Assembly: GCA_949372635.1 (NCBI GenBank)
Contig: CASIAB010000005.1
Span: 267,501 to 326,259, forward strand
Reading direction: 5' to 3'
DNA: 58,759 bases
Origin: an uncultured Pseudomonadales bacterium
GTDB lineage: Bacteria > Pseudomonadota > Gammaproteobacteria > Pseudomonadales > Pseudohongiellaceae
In this document: positions 9,571 through 19,225 of the stretch, one piece after another
How the letters are laid out: each line of letters begins with the position of its first letter
Numbering within the stretch: position 1 is the first letter of the stretch
The notes under the pieces: generated by a model
Database searches by the model: none
Seen by the model: the letters and a program-made list of their open reading frames with translations, nothing else
Told to the model about the DNA's origin: nothing
Program-made: the position numbers and the translations under genes

Positions 9571-10517
9571 GTACCGTCTCGGCGAAGTTGTTCAATTAGA
9601 TCCACCATGTCCGCAGGAGTGTTCGCACTCCAACTCATGCGCTCTCCGCTTTCAGGATGCTCCAGCTCTAGCTTCCGGGCGTGCAGGGCCTGTCGCTTAA
9701 AGCCTCGCAGACAATCACTCAACTCCTTAGAGCAAGCCGCAGGCAATTTAAAACGCCCCCCGTAGAGTTGATCACCTATTAGGGGGTTATTTAGGTGCGC
9801 CATGTGCACGCGAATTTGATGTGTACGGCCGGTTTCTAAATTTACTTGCACGTGAGTGTGACTACGAAATCTTTCAATAACCCTGTAGTGGGTTAAGGCT
9901 TCCTGCCCCGACTCCACCACCGCTCTCTTCTTCCGATTAACAGGATGCCTACCCAGCTCTCGATTGATGCGGCCCCCACCAGTTAAAACCCCTTGCACGA
10001 CAGCTTCGTATTCTCTACTTACCGACCTTTCTTGAAGTTGATTTACCAGATGTGCATGGGCCGTCAAAGTCTTCGCAACAACCATAAGACCGGTGGTGTC
10101 TTTATCGAGGCGGTGGACAATGCCGGCGCGGGGCAATTCCTCCTGATTTGAATTGTGATGCAACAGGCCATTCAACAGTGTCCCCTGGCTATGCCCTGCT
10201 GCAGGATGCACAACTACATCGGTGGCCTTGTCAATTACCAACAGCTGCTCATCTTCGAAGACAACATCTAGCGGCATCTCCTGAGCAATCCATGACTCTG
10301 CGGGCTCAAGACGCGCCTCTACGATCAGGCAATCTCCGGGTTCAAGTCGATCACGAGGCCTGAGCTGCTTACTATTGACCAGCAACGCCCCCTCTCGAAT
10401 CCAGCTTTGTAGTCGCGCACGTGAATATTCAGGAAACAATTTAGCTGCAATCTGGTCTAATCGATTGCCCGATAACTCTTCGGTAACTTCTGCTTTAAGT
10501 GAGATATGACTTGTCAT
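9567..10517 (-). CDS. rluD: RluD, 23S rRNA pseudouridine synthase (1911/1915/1917)
   Basis: RluD modifies helix 69 of 23S rRNA during late 50S assembly. It has an N-terminal S4 RNA-binding domain (about 12-75) and the RluA-type catalytic domain with HRLDKDTTGL at 135-143; D138 is the catalytic aspartate. The 316 aa length is close to the E. coli protein. It diverges from bamD across 177 bp and overlaps pgeF by four bases. Confidence 0.95.
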   Translation of the reverse strand: MTSHISLKAEVTEELSGNRLDQIAAKLFPEYSRARLQSWIREGALLVNSKQLRPRDRLEPGDCLIVEARLEPAESWIAQEMPLDVVFEDEQLLVIDKATDVVVHPAAGHSQGTLLNGLLHHNSNQEELPRAGIVHRLDKDTTGLMVVAKTLTAHAHLVNQLQERSVSREYEAVVQGVLTGGGRINRELGRHPVNRKKRAVVESGQEALTHYRVIERFRSHTHVQVNLETGRTHQIRVHMAHLNNPLIGDQLYGGRFKLPAACSKELSDCLRGFKRQALHARKLELEHPESGERMSWSANTPADMVDLIEQLRRDGT

Positions 10518-10694
10518 GGCCCATCATACTTGATTAAGCCGCTGCACACAGCAGGCCTAGCGAAGGGTCCACGGATACACAGGCATAGCACAGGTTGGGA
10601 TTGCGGCCAGTGCTGTGGTTAAATAGCGTTTTTTTGTGGGCCGGCAACAACATAGTCCCTAGACCACACGACAGACCTAACAACAGGAATAACA

Positions 10695-11678
10695 GTGCGC
10701 GCTTCAATTTTAAGATTACCTTTAATCATCTCTCTATCCTTACTTCTTGGGGGCTGTGGTTGGTTCAGCAGTGAAGAAACTGATGAGTTCGTTGGACTAT
10801 CAACCGAAGAGCAGTTTTACCGCCGCGCACTAGAACAGCTAAATTCTCAGAATTTTCGGGGTTCAATTGCTACTTATCAGGCTCTAGAGTCGCGCTTCCC
10901 CTTTGGTAGATTCGCAGCGCAAGCACAGATCGAAATCGTGTATGCCTATTATAGAAACTCAGATTCCGAGGCTGCTAGAGCCGCAGCCGATCGCTTTATC
11001 CGTCTCCATCCGGATAACGAAAATATCGACTATGCTTATTATATGAAGGGGTTATCCTCGTTCACCGACGATCGCGGGCTGATCAACCGCTTCATACCCA
11101 TCGACCCGACTAAGCGCGACCCGGGTCGCGCGAGCGAATCGTTTTCAGACTTCTCACAGCTGCTCGCACTTTACCCTGACAGTCCTTATTCAGCGGATGC
11201 TAGGGCGCGCATGGTTTTCCTACGCAATAATCTCGCCGCCTATGAAATTCACGTAGCCAACTACTATCTTGATCGCCGCGCCTATGTGGCAGCGCAAAGG
11301 CGCGGTCAGTATGTGGTCGAGAATTTCCAGGGTACCCCAGCTGTAGCCGATGGTGTGGCAATCATGGTTGAGTGCTACTTAAGACTGGGCCTAAACGACC
11401 TTGCCGACACGTCGCTCACTTTACTGAGAGAAAACTATCCGGACCATGCGTCAATCAACAATGATGGTGAATTCATCATCCGCACAGAGATTACCAATCC
11501 ATCTCTGCTCTATACAGTCTCATTTGGCTTAATCGGCAACAACCGCATCGAACCGCCCCTAGCCCCAAATACTAGGCCTTTGAACTCTGGTAGCGCGCAG
11601 ATTATCGAGACACAGACGCGGTCTGCGCCAGAGCGTCGCTCCTGGTTTAGTATCCTGACTTTTGGCATCTTCAACTAA
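10695..11678 (+). CDS. bamD: BamD (ComL/YfiO), outer-membrane assembly lipoprotein
   Basis: BamD is the essential lipoprotein partner of BamA in the machine that inserts beta-barrel proteins. The signal peptide ends in the lipobox LGGC, and mature residues after Cys are followed by TPR-type repeats ([20 protein letters not shown], shown in part: [19 protein letters not shown]). The start is GTG with AGGA seven bases upstream. At 327 aa it is longer than E. coli BamD (245) and close to pseudomonad BamD, with an extended C-terminus. It is divergent from rluD, as in Pseudomonas. Confidence 0.95.
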   Translation: MRASILRLPLIISLSLLLGGCGWFSSEETDEFVGLSTEEQFYRRALEQLNSQNFRGSIATYQALESRFPFGRFAAQAQIEIVYAYYRNSDSEAARAAADRFIRLHPDNENIDYAYYMKGLSSFTDDRGLINRFIPIDPTKRDPGRASESFSDFSQLLALYPDSPYSADARARMVFLRNNLAAYEIHVANYYLDRRAYVAAQRRGQYVVENFQGTPAVADGVAIMVECYLRLGLNDLADTSLTLLRENYPDHASINNDGEFIIRTEITNPSLLYTVSFGLIGNNRIEPPLAPNTRPLNSGSAQIIETQTRSAPERRSWFSILTFGIFN

Positions 11679-11694
11679 ACTGCCCAGCACGACG

Positions 11695-11720
11695 GCCTCC
11701 GCCAGATCTCTTACGGAGGC
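11695..11720 (+). terminator. Hairpin after bamD
   Basis: GCCTCCG (11695-11701) pairs with CGGAGGC (11714-11720) across a 12-base loop, 17 bp after the bamD stop. The U tract is weak, so termination is uncertain. Confidence 0.5.
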
Positions 11721-11911
11721 GGTACCCCTATAAAAATCTTCTACTTACCGCCTTTCTCGGACAATCCGTTCTTGCGTTCCTGCGTTTGTATTTCTCAGCA
11801 AAAGTTATATCGAGTATTGATTAGCCAATATAGTGCAGTAGGCGGCCAAACGAAGCGAAATAAAAACCTATGAATATGGCCATCTCTGGAAATTTGATTC
11901 TGAATAGCTAA

Positions 11912-12241
11912 GTATCGCTGGACAAGTTCCTTGAAGGCGTTCAATCACGGGCCTTACACATTACGCAGTTCGCGAAGGGCAATTCGGAAGGTGCGTTGGA
12001 TATAGTATAGGACGCTATGATCAAGCTTGTAGAAAAGTATTCAGACCCTAGCGAGCAGGAATGGATTTCTCTTTTCTACCGCATCCTAAAAAGCCGGGTC
12101 AGCGATTGGTATCCACGCAACACGATCAGAAATAGACACAGAAGCTGGCTAAGAAAAATGATAGATGAAAAGGTTGTCACCAATGAAGGCATGGACAAAC
12201 TAGAGATCGCTCTAGAAGGGCTGCCGGCTCGCAACACATAG
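11912..12241 (+). pseudogene. Remnant of an ECF RNA-polymerase sigma factor, amber-interrupted and truncated
   Basis: One continuous frame encodes SLDKFLEGVQSRALHITQFA, then ALDIV, then TAG (12008-12010), then DAMIKLV and EWISLFYRILKSRVSDWY. Region 2 of ECF sigma factors has a DLVQE-type motif at this point, so the amber most simply replaces a CAG glutamine codon. The expected start is GTA (11912), directly after a TAA. The region-4 helix-turn-helix is missing: the frame stops at 12241 after about 110 codons, against roughly 170-190 for the family. The part after the amber could still be made as a 74 aa peptide from the ATG at 12017. It lies between bamD and nadE; 12242-12398 holds no gene. 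Confidence 0.65.
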
Positions 12242-12398
12242 GCCCAACAACTTATTCATGATGTGGATTCGCCAAAATCACAGCGGAACAATAATCAAAC
12301 CCAGCAAGTCCACTCACAAACAGCACAACCCCCCAACGCAACTAGACCATCGCCCCCTGCACCAAGTAAGCGCTTCAGCCTAAAGAGTCAAGCCGAAA

Positions 12399-14054
12399 TT
12401 ATTCACCAATAGGCCAAGCATTCGTGATCGGGTAACGTCGGTCGCGGCCAAATCCGCGCTGCGTTAGTCGAACCCCTATGGGACTCTGTCGCCGTTTGTA
12501 CTCATTCAAATCTACAAGACGCAGCACACGCCGCACTACTTGCTTATCGAACCCCTGATCAATAATAGCGTCGGCGCTGTAATCATTCTCCACGTAAAGC
12601 TCTAAGATTCTATCCAGCACGTCGTAGGGGGGCAGGCTATCTTGATCAACTTGATCTGGCGCAAGTTCAGCCGAAGGTGGACGATCTATCACCCTTTGAG
12701 GGATGACCTCTTCTGCTACAGCTGAGTATTCGCTATTGCGGTAGCGAGCCAAGCTATAAACTAAAGTCTTCGGCACATCTTTTAGCGCATCGAACCCACC
12801 TGCCATGTCGCCATACAGAGTCGAATAACCTACTGCTATTTCACTTTTGTTGCCCGTAGTGAGAACCAACAAGCCCTTCTTATTCGAGATAGCCATCAAA
12901 AGAACACCCCTGCATCTTGCCTGCAGGTTCTGCTCGCTTATGTCTGTCTCGGTATTTTCAAACTGGGCCTCAAGGGACTGCATAAAAGAGGAATAGATTG
13001 ACTCAATCGATATCTTTTGATAATCGACACCCAGCTTATTAGCCTGCTCCGCAGCCGCATCGAGACTCAGCTCGGAGGTGTAGGTAAATGGCATCATCAC
13101 TGCCTGAACACAATCGCTACCGAGCGCATCCACCGCAATAGCAAGAGTAAGTGCAGAATCGATTCCACCAGACAAGCCTAAGACAACACCCTTAAATTTG
13201 TTCTTGCTCGCGTAGTCTCGTACACCTAGCACTAGGCTTTGATACACCTGCGCTTCCAAAGACAATGAAGCCGCTATCTGCTGCATGGGGATTTCGCAGG
13301 GACTCTCAGAGCTCTCGCCTGCCTGAACGAGAACAGGTACCAGAATCTCTACATAGCTCGGCGCTAGAACGTGGCATTCGCCAGTTGCGGTAACGACCAT
13401 AGAACCACCATCGAATACTAACTCGTCCTGCCCACCTACCATGTTTACATAAATTATCGGGAACCCGCCCTCAACGCTTCTTTTACGGAGCAGCGTTTGC
13501 CGCTCGTTCAATTTATTTACGTGATAGGGAGACGCATTGATGTTAATCATCAAATGCGCACCTGCAGCTCGAGCTTGCAAGACCGGCTCGGGTTCCCACA
13601 TGTCTTCGCAGATCGTAAAGGCAACTTTTTGACCGGCTATTTCGAGCAGGCAGACATCAGCGCCTCTATTAAAATATCTCTGCTCATCGAATACTTGATA
13701 GTTTGGGAGGTGCTGTTTGCGATAGTTCGCAACCTGCTTTCCATGGTTAATAATCGTTAGGGAGTTGAATAACTTGTCGCCCGCTCTTTCTGGATAACCA
13801 ATTACGAGGTAGACGGCTAAATTCTCATCGCGAATTCGTTGTAGGGCTTTTCCTATACGCACAGATAGACTCGGGCGAAAAAGAAGATCCTCGGGGGGGT
13901 AACCGGTTAATGCTAGCTCGGGGTATACAATAATATCTGCCGAATTTACCTGAATAGCCTCTTTCGCCTTCTCAATAATCAGAGAGGCATTGAAGTCAAT
14001 ATCTCCGACTAAAAAATTGAGTTGCGCCATTACGACGTTAATTTGCTGCTTCAT
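12399..14054 (-). CDS. nadE: Glutamine-dependent NAD+ synthetase
   Basis: This is the last step of NAD synthesis, amidation of nicotinate adenine dinucleotide with ammonia from glutamine. The N-terminal nitrilase-type glutaminase domain has the triad E46, K113 and C149 (ICEDMW). The C-terminal ATP-pyrophosphatase domain has SGGIDS at 295-300. The 551 aa length is that of the two-domain bacterial form. AAGAGA lies just upstream of the ATG. The gene runs toward the sigma-factor remnant. Confidence 0.96.
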   Translation of the reverse strand: MKQQINVVMAQLNFLVGDIDFNASLIIEKAKEAIQVNSADIIVYPELALTGYPPEDLLFRPSLSVRIGKALQRIRDENLAVYLVIGYPERAGDKLFNSLTIINHGKQVANYRKQHLPNYQVFDEQRYFNRGADVCLLEIAGQKVAFTICEDMWEPEPVLQARAAGAHLMININASPYHVNKLNERQTLLRKRSVEGGFPIIYVNMVGGQDELVFDGGSMVVTATGECHVLAPSYVEILVPVLVQAGESSESPCEIPMQQIAASLSLEAQVYQSLVLGVRDYASKNKFKGVVLGLSGGIDSALTLAIAVDALGSDCVQAVMMPFTYTSELSLDAAAEQANKLGVDYQKISIESIYSSFMQSLEAQFENTETDISEQNLQARCRGVLLMAISNKKGLLVLTTGNKSEIAVGYSTLYGDMAGGFDALKDVPKTLVYSLARYRNSEYSAVAEEVIPQRVIDRPPSAELAPDQVDQDSLPPYDVLDRILELYVENDYSADAIIDQGFDKQVVRRVLRLVDLNEYKRRQSPIGVRLTQRGFGRDRRYPITNAWPIGE

Positions 14055-14637
14055 AACTATCTCTTCGCTGTTATCCTAAAATTTCTACTCAGACACCCGA
14101 TTACAAACCGCGGCCAATAAGTTTTACAGATTGTACTTATTGGTATGACGCCCGCCAGTAACAGTAGCTCAATGAGAAAATAGCTGTTTTTTTATTTAAA
14201 TTTTTCAATTTTTCATAGCCCGAGATACATATAACCCTTCCGCTAGCACCCTCTTAACTATTAACCTTAATAGCCTCTTGGAATACCAAGATAAGGCTTC
14301 AAACTAAGATTTTTCGAACAATTAATGCAACTACACAAATAGTTTGTCGGTTATCTAAGCTGTAATTGAATAGCCACAGGTAGTTCAATCAACGCTAACC
14401 ATATAGAATCCAACGCACAAGTCTGTGAATTGGCTAAAAGAACTAATAAATTCATACACTTAATGGATTAGATTGTGACAGAATTCACATCTAGCGGATT
14501 CTTGGCAGGCCAAGTTCGTGACTAAGACCGATTAATACAGGTCTTTGACTCAGGGCCTAGAGTCCAGTATACCTTTTTTGCTGCTCAATCGCTGACATCC
14601 TCCGGCATACAGCCCTGCTGTGGAACAGGAAAAATTC
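14055..14637. other. AT-rich intergenic region between nadE and the TauE/SafE gene
   Basis: No gene, RNA or repeat family was recognised in this 583 bp stretch. Many short stop-rich frames are present. The only clear signal is the CRP-type palindrome at 14474-14489. Confidence 0.6.
14474..14489. promoter_or_regulatory. CRP/Vfr-type binding site
   Basis: TGTGA-N6-TCACA is present without mismatch in either half-site. It lies about 150 bp upstream of the TauE/SafE frame and 420 bp upstream of nadE, which reads the other way. A perfect core is rare by chance but can occur; regulation is inferred. Confidence 0.5.
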
Positions 14638-15395
14638 TTGGAAATCTCACTCGGCTCAGTTTTTTTGCTTGGCATCACCGGCTTTTTGGCGGGTGGAATC
14701 AATACTGTGGCCGGCGGTGGCTCCAACCTCACTCTTCCAGCGCTGATGATTTTAGGCTTGCCTGCGGATATCGCCAATGGCACCAACCGAGTAGCCATCG
14801 CGTTGCAATGTGTTGTAGGACTTGCTGGTTACGATAAGCACGAAACGTTAGATCGATCCGCACTGGTACCGATACTGATCCCTTCCATAGTAGGAGGCAT
14901 CTGCGGAGCAATAGCGGCGGCGTTAATGCCCAATCTATACCTCAAACCAATACTGCTTGGCACGATACTGCTAATGGCTTTGATTATATTGATCAGGCCT
15001 GAGGTAATAGCGCCCCTCCAGGCAATAAAAATCTCAGCCCTAGCGACAGTCGCGGCGCCTGGTGGGGGCTATTCGCAGCTGGAGTTTACGGCGGTTTTGT
15101 GCAAGCAGGGGTGGGTTTCATTCTATTGGCCGCTTTAGCGGGTGGATTGCGCTATGACCTATTGCGGGCTAATGCACTCAAGACAGCCTGCGCCTTAGCA
15201 TTTACCTGTGTCTCTCTCGTGGTCTTCATCGCTTTCGATCAAGTCTGGTGGATACCCGGGCTGATTCTAGCTGCCGGATCAATGCTAGGCGCGCACCTTG
15301 CAGTGAAGGTTGCTGTTCGTGCCTCTCCAGAAAGCATCAAGTGGTTCCTATTCGTAATGACACTGTGTGCCGTAGTGGCCGGACTGGTATTCTAG
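14638..15395 (+). pseudogene. TauE/SafE (DUF81) family membrane transporter, frame broken by one missing base
   Basis: The family comprises anion exporters or permeases with about eight membrane helices. The first frame holds GFLAGGINTVAGGGSNLTLP, the family's N-terminal repeat. The second holds WWGLFAAGVYGGFVQAGVGF and the C-terminal half. Adding one A to the five-A run at 15027-15031 joins them cleanly (AIKNLSPSDSRGAWWGLF), for a normal product of about 252 aa. The TTG at 14638 has AGGA at good spacing and is preferred over the GTG at 14620. The run could be a sequencing miscount, slippage or a real mutation. It converges on the damaged kinase gene. Confidence 0.8.
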
Positions 15396-15406
15396 CAAGC
15401 CTCTAA

Positions 15407-16810
15407 TCAAGTCTGACTAGGCGAGGCGAAGCGCATGGTGATCTTCGCGCCACGCAATTCACTGGAACCGACTACTATCGTACCGTCATAACTGCTGACG
15501 ATATCGGTTACGACAGCGAGACCAATTCCCTGCCCCTGAACCAAGGTATCCGCCCTAGCCCCGCGCTGTAGTACGAATTCCTGTTTCTGCTCACTGATGC
15601 CATAGCCATTATCCTCTATGACTATCTCTAAGCCCTGAAACTCATCCGATTCTGAGTCAGTACTGATTCTGACTTCTCCCCGACCGTACTTAAACGCATT
15701 GTCCAGAACGTTGCCCAGAACTTCTAGCAGATCGCGCTCGTCACCATGAAACAGAGCCTTGGCTATCTAATTGCGTAGCTACGGAAACCGACTTATCTCT
15801 ATACACTTTTGCCAGGGCATCTAGCACCTTCTCCACAACCGGTTTCACCAGCACCTGTCGCGCCAATGCTGAGCTTTGATTCGATTGAACTGCTCGTTGC
15901 AACTGATAGGAAACAATCTGATTCATACGGCCCAGCTGCTCTTCAACCGCACCAAGCTGCTCACTGCTCTCTTCCTTCTTTCTGGATAGCGTTTGCATAA
16001 TGCCCGCGATAACTGCAAGTGGGGTTTTTAGGCTATGAGCAAGATCGCCCAAGGTCGTTCGATATCTCTCCTGCTGCTTTCTCTCCGTCTCAATCAATAC
16101 GTTGAGATTATTTGTGACTCCCTGCAGTTCCTGAGGATAGTTTTCCGCAAGTTGATTTTTTTCTCCCGTCTCAATTTGTTTCAGATCTCGCGCCATTCTG
16201 TGCAGTGGCGACAAGCCCCAGCGCATGAGAAAAAACTGAATAAGTAGCAACAGCAATGCCACGCCGCCCAGCCACGACCAAAGACTTGTGCGGAAAGTTT
16301 GAAATCTCTGAATAGTACGCCGCGGCATTTTCCATCACCGTGAAATTATATTCACTAATGCCATTCTCCCAGAGAACGCCGTAGCTCAGCACGAAATACT
16401 CTTCACTCTCCGCGCTCATTGTTTTAGAAAACTGCGTCTCACCGACTAGGACTGACTGGCGCAATACTTGCGGATCAGCAAGACTGAAGACTTCCGCAGA
16501 ATCACTTCGCCATAGCTCGCCGAGACTAGACCGACTGATAAACCCATAGAGACCCGAATTTAATTGATTGAATCTAGGTTCTCTCAAGTCTTCCAAAAAA
16601 TAGAACTCATCATCAGAGAATTCCGCCGCCGCCAGCAATAAATATATCTGCACCTGCAGGCGCTCGGACGCACCCGCTTCAATACTATTTCTGAACGCAC
16701 GATCTAATACAACTCCAGTCAAGCCTAGAAAAACAAACAGCAAAATGCTGAACGAGATGACAAGTCGCGTCTGTATGGAATAATTGGATGGAATTTGCAG
16801 GCGTGGTCAT
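15407..16810 (-). pseudogene. PhoQ-like sensor histidine kinase, reading frame broken at about three places
   Basis: Three frames together spell one inner-membrane kinase: an N-terminal helix (RLVISFSILLFVFLGL), a periplasmic sensor region, a second helix (LWSWLGGVALLLLLIQFFL), a HAMP-like linker, the phospho-acceptor box DLAHSLKTPLAVI, and an ATP-binding domain with NVLDNAFKYG, EDNGYGI and GQGIGLAVV. Likely extra bases are near 16800 (just after the ATG at 16810), 16305 and 15762. Removing one base at each gives an open protein of about 466 aa. The start is 34 bp after the response regulator, the usual phoP-phoQ order. Whether the breaks are real cannot be told here. Confidence 0.8.
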
Positions 16811-16844
16811 TCGATGGCGACCGTTCTAGCTCGCTCGACTAAGA

Positions 16845-17522
16845 CTAGGATTCTTCAAGACTAAAACGGTAACCCTGGCCGCGAACAGTTTCAATCGGCT
16901 TCAGCGTTTGGTCTGGGTCCAGCTTCTGCCTTAGGCGACGCACAAAAACTTCCAAAACATTGCTGTCGCGGTCGTAGTCTTGCGCGTAGAGATGTTCCGT
17001 AAGCTCGGTCTTAGATATTACCTGCCCCGGATGCAGCATAAGATACTCGAGCATCTTGTATTCATAGGCAGTCAAGTCAACACTTTCCTCATTGACCAAT
17101 AATCGTTTGGCTGCAATATCTAGGCTTAGAATGCCGAATTCGAGTTTAGGCTTCGAAAAACCCGCAGCACGTCGCAGCAAGGCGTTTAATCGGGCAACTA
17201 TTTCTTCCAACTGAAATGGCTTAACAACATAGTCATCGGCGCCTGCATCGAGACCGGCCACTTTATCTTGCCAATCGCCGCGCGCTGTCAAGATCAGTAT
17301 TGGATATTCCTTACCCGCTGAGCGAATTTGCTGAATAAGAGAAATTCCATCTATTTCCGGCAGGCCCAAGTCGATGATAGCCGCATCGAAGTCATTCTCG
17401 GTCGCATGGTACAGACCTATCTTCCCATCTTCGGCAACATCAACTACGTAGCCTTGCTTGGTTAGCCCCTGCTCCAACTGCTGGCGCAGCAAGCTTTCAT
17501 CTTCTACTACGAGTAATCGCAT
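16845..17522 (-). CDS. PhoP-like OmpR-family response regulator
   Basis: The 225 aa protein begins at the ATG at 17522 with MRLLVVEDE. The receiver domain carries the acidic pair E7-D8, phospho-acceptor D51 (IIDLGLPEIDG) and a conserved lysine in VVKPF near 102. The C-terminal winged helix ends in RRLRQKLDP and VRGQGYRF. An upstream in-frame extension exists, but it is the PepSY gene read in another frame, so it should not be included. The regulator is the only intact gene in this two-component cluster. If the kinase really is broken, it has lost its local partner. Confidence 0.9.
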   Translation of the reverse strand: MRLLVVEDESLLRQQLEQGLTKQGYVVDVAEDGKIGLYHATENDFDAAIIDLGLPEIDGISLIQQIRSAGKEYPILILTARGDWQDKVAGLDAGADDYVVKPFQLEEIVARLNALLRRAAGFSKPKLEFGILSLDIAAKRLLVNEESVDLTAYEYKMLEYLMLHPGQVISKTELTEHLYAQDYDRDSNVLEVFVRRLRQKLDPDQTLKPIETVRGQGYRFSLEES

Positions 17523-17527
17523 AATCC

Positions 17528-17857
17528 CTACCCGCCACCGCTGATTCTGCCGGTAATGGCATTCACGAAGACTGTAAATACCTTGCCCTCGTTTTCCATC
17601 CGGAATCTGGTAGCGCTGGTTGCTGCCCTCGCCCACGAGAGTTATGCGAAGGATGCTGCCGGCAAATCGCTGTCTTGGCAATTTCTGCGGCTTGCTGCCT
17701 GGTAACCCGAGGGTTAGCTTGCGTATTATTTCTTCCGCTATCGCTTCTATTGATATCGATCTGGGCTGGAAGAATAGGAACATTTTGGGCATGAGCGAGC
17801 TCTCCTGCGCTAAGGAGTAGTATCACCATAAAACTAAAGCATCGATGTTTTGCTCAA
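17528..17857 (-). pseudogene. Small secreted PepSY-domain protein, frameshifted
   Basis: Overlapping frames read as a signal peptide (FMVILLLSAGELAHAQ), VTRQQAAEIAKTA, ILRITLVGEGSNQRYQI and GKVFTVFVNAITGRI, a PepSY domain of about 100 aa. Such genes often sit directly before PhoPQ-like pairs. Extra single bases are inferred near 17655 and 17600, and possibly one in the T run at 17848-17851. Correcting that last one gives a TTG start at 17857 with GAGGA upstream and a better signal peptide. The stop is five bases before the regulator's ATG, implying one operon. Confidence 0.7.
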
Positions 17858-17911
17858 AATATTCCTCTATCCCCGGGAACCACATAGTATTATTCAAGGG
17901 TATCGTAGTAC

Positions 17912-18433
17912 TTACAATACCGGCTGAACACTAACTCTAACCCGAATTTCATCACCTGGGTCAGTATTGGTTCTTACGGAATACTCCTCTGAATTATAAA
18001 GATAAGTGACCTGATAGCCTACCAGCCGCTCTTCTTCATGCTTCTGATAGACTGTCTCGCAGCGCTGAACTGTCTGATATTCTCGGCTGCTCGGACTCTC
18101 GTTGCTGACGCATAATATCACGTCCTATAGAGTGGCCCAACACAGCGCCGAGAACCGCCCCAACACGCTGATTCGACTTATTGTGGCCCACGGCGTTACC
18201 GATAGCCCCCCCGAGGATCGTACTCACTATCACTGGTGTACCCGAGCGTTTGCCATTTTCATGCCGATCGACCACCGTTTCCTCTTCCCAGCACTGTTCC
18301 TGCGGAGGTTGAAATCTCGACAACCTCATAGATAGCACGTGATTCAGTCACTAATGCAGTCTCATAAGAAGTTCCCGCGAATGCCCCTGCGGATACCAAT
18401 CGCAGCTACTGTGCCTATCATCTTAGTGTTCAT
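17912..18433 (-). pseudogene. Glycine-zipper 2TM (17 kDa antigen-like) envelope protein, frameshifted at about three places
   Basis: The ATG at 18433 has GAGGA upstream and begins a secretion signal (MNTKMIGTVAAI then SAGAFAG in another frame). A third frame holds the glycine-zipper core GGAIGNAVGHNKSNQRVGAV and GAVLGHSIGRDI. A fourth segment gives YQTVQRCETVYQKHEEERLV and the C-terminus. One extra base each near 18396, 18309 and 18096 restores a product of about 172 aa. The family contains outer-membrane-associated proteins of unclear function. It lies just upstream of the PepSY gene on the same strand. Confidence 0.75.
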
Positions 18434-18765
18434 ATTCAATCCTCGCTCATCAATATCGCATTAGCAGCTGGGATAAGGCGCTCCATTTCCTCGCCACTCC
18501 CAACCTAGGGCGCTAATCTAACAAGAACAACCTGAATTGAAGCTGAAGAGAATACGAGGGTTCTAGGGTGATTCAAGATAAGTGTAGACTATTTTATTTG
18601 TCCCAGCAGTAGTGTATTTTACTATTAGGAGAGAATACGGCCGACTATGTACACCACGGCATGTATTCAACACTGCTAACTAGCGTCTCCTATAACTACA
18701 GAGGGAACTCTTTACCTTAATAGCAACAACCAAAATCGTACATCAACTATAAAACCAATAAGAGT
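18434..18765. other. Intergenic region before the cold-shock gene
   Basis: This 332 bp stretch separates divergent genes. I see no gene or RNA. It must hold the promoter of the cold-shock gene and probably that of the glycine-zipper gene, but no hexamer pair stands out. A long untranslated leader would fit a cold-shock gene. Confidence 0.4.
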
Positions 18766-19191
18766 ATGAACATGTTCAAGAAGCCATTTTTTATTTCATT
18801 CGCCATCACAGCATTAGCTTGCATTCCACTTTATTTTCTCAGCGTGCAGGAATTTTCACTAACCCTCTCCAATTTCCCAATCATCGCACTTACCTTATTC
18901 ATCATAGTATTAGTCAGCAGCTTCTGCGCTCAACTGAACTCCGCTCGAACGGGCGGCGATCTCTATGCCGACGACGATCATTCAGCTAGGGAAGCAGGCA
19001 GCGTAAAATGGTTCAATGCCAACAAAGGATTCGGCTTTATTACTCGCGATAGCGGCGATGATGTGTTCGTTCATTTTCGCTCAATACGAGGAGAGGGACA
19101 TCGTGTCCTGCATGATGGCCAGCGAGTGGAATTTGAAGTCAGCGAAGGAGATAAGGGATTGCAAGCAGATGATGTGGCCGTAGCCGGTTAA
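18766..19191 (+). CDS. Membrane-anchored cold-shock-domain protein
   Basis: The 141 aa protein has two predicted membrane helices (about 9-28 and 36-55), a short acidic linker, and a C-terminal cold-shock domain from about 76. The domain has both nucleic-acid-binding motifs, KGFGFI (RNP1) and VFVHF (RNP2). Free cold-shock proteins bind single-stranded RNA or DNA; here the domain would be held at the inner membrane, probably on the cytoplasmic side. AGAG lies near the ATG, and a second ATG is two codons later. It converges on slyX with a shared hairpin. Target and role are not known. Confidence 0.85.
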   Translation: MNMFKKPFFISFAITALACIPLYFLSVQEFSLTLSNFPIIALTLFIIVLVSSFCAQLNSARTGGDLYADDDHSAREAGSVKWFNANKGFGFITRDSGDDVFVHFRSIRGEGHRVLHDGQRVEFEVSEGDKGLQADDVAVAG

Positions 19192-19201
19192 GAGAGGCCC
19201 T

Positions 19202-19225
19202 AACCTCCTCAGTAATGAGGAGGTT
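19202..19225. terminator. Convergent hairpin overlapping the end of slyX
   Basis: AACCTCCTCA (19202-19211) pairs perfectly with TGAGGAGGTT (19216-19225) around a GTAA tetraloop. It lies 11 bp after the cold-shock gene and covers the last codons and stop of slyX. A T-rich tail is only modest on either strand. Confidence 0.65.

Noticed and set aside
17523..17792. N-terminal extension of the response regulator by 90 codons
   Set aside because: The extra residues are the PepSY gene read across its frames; response regulators begin at the MRLLVVEDE start.
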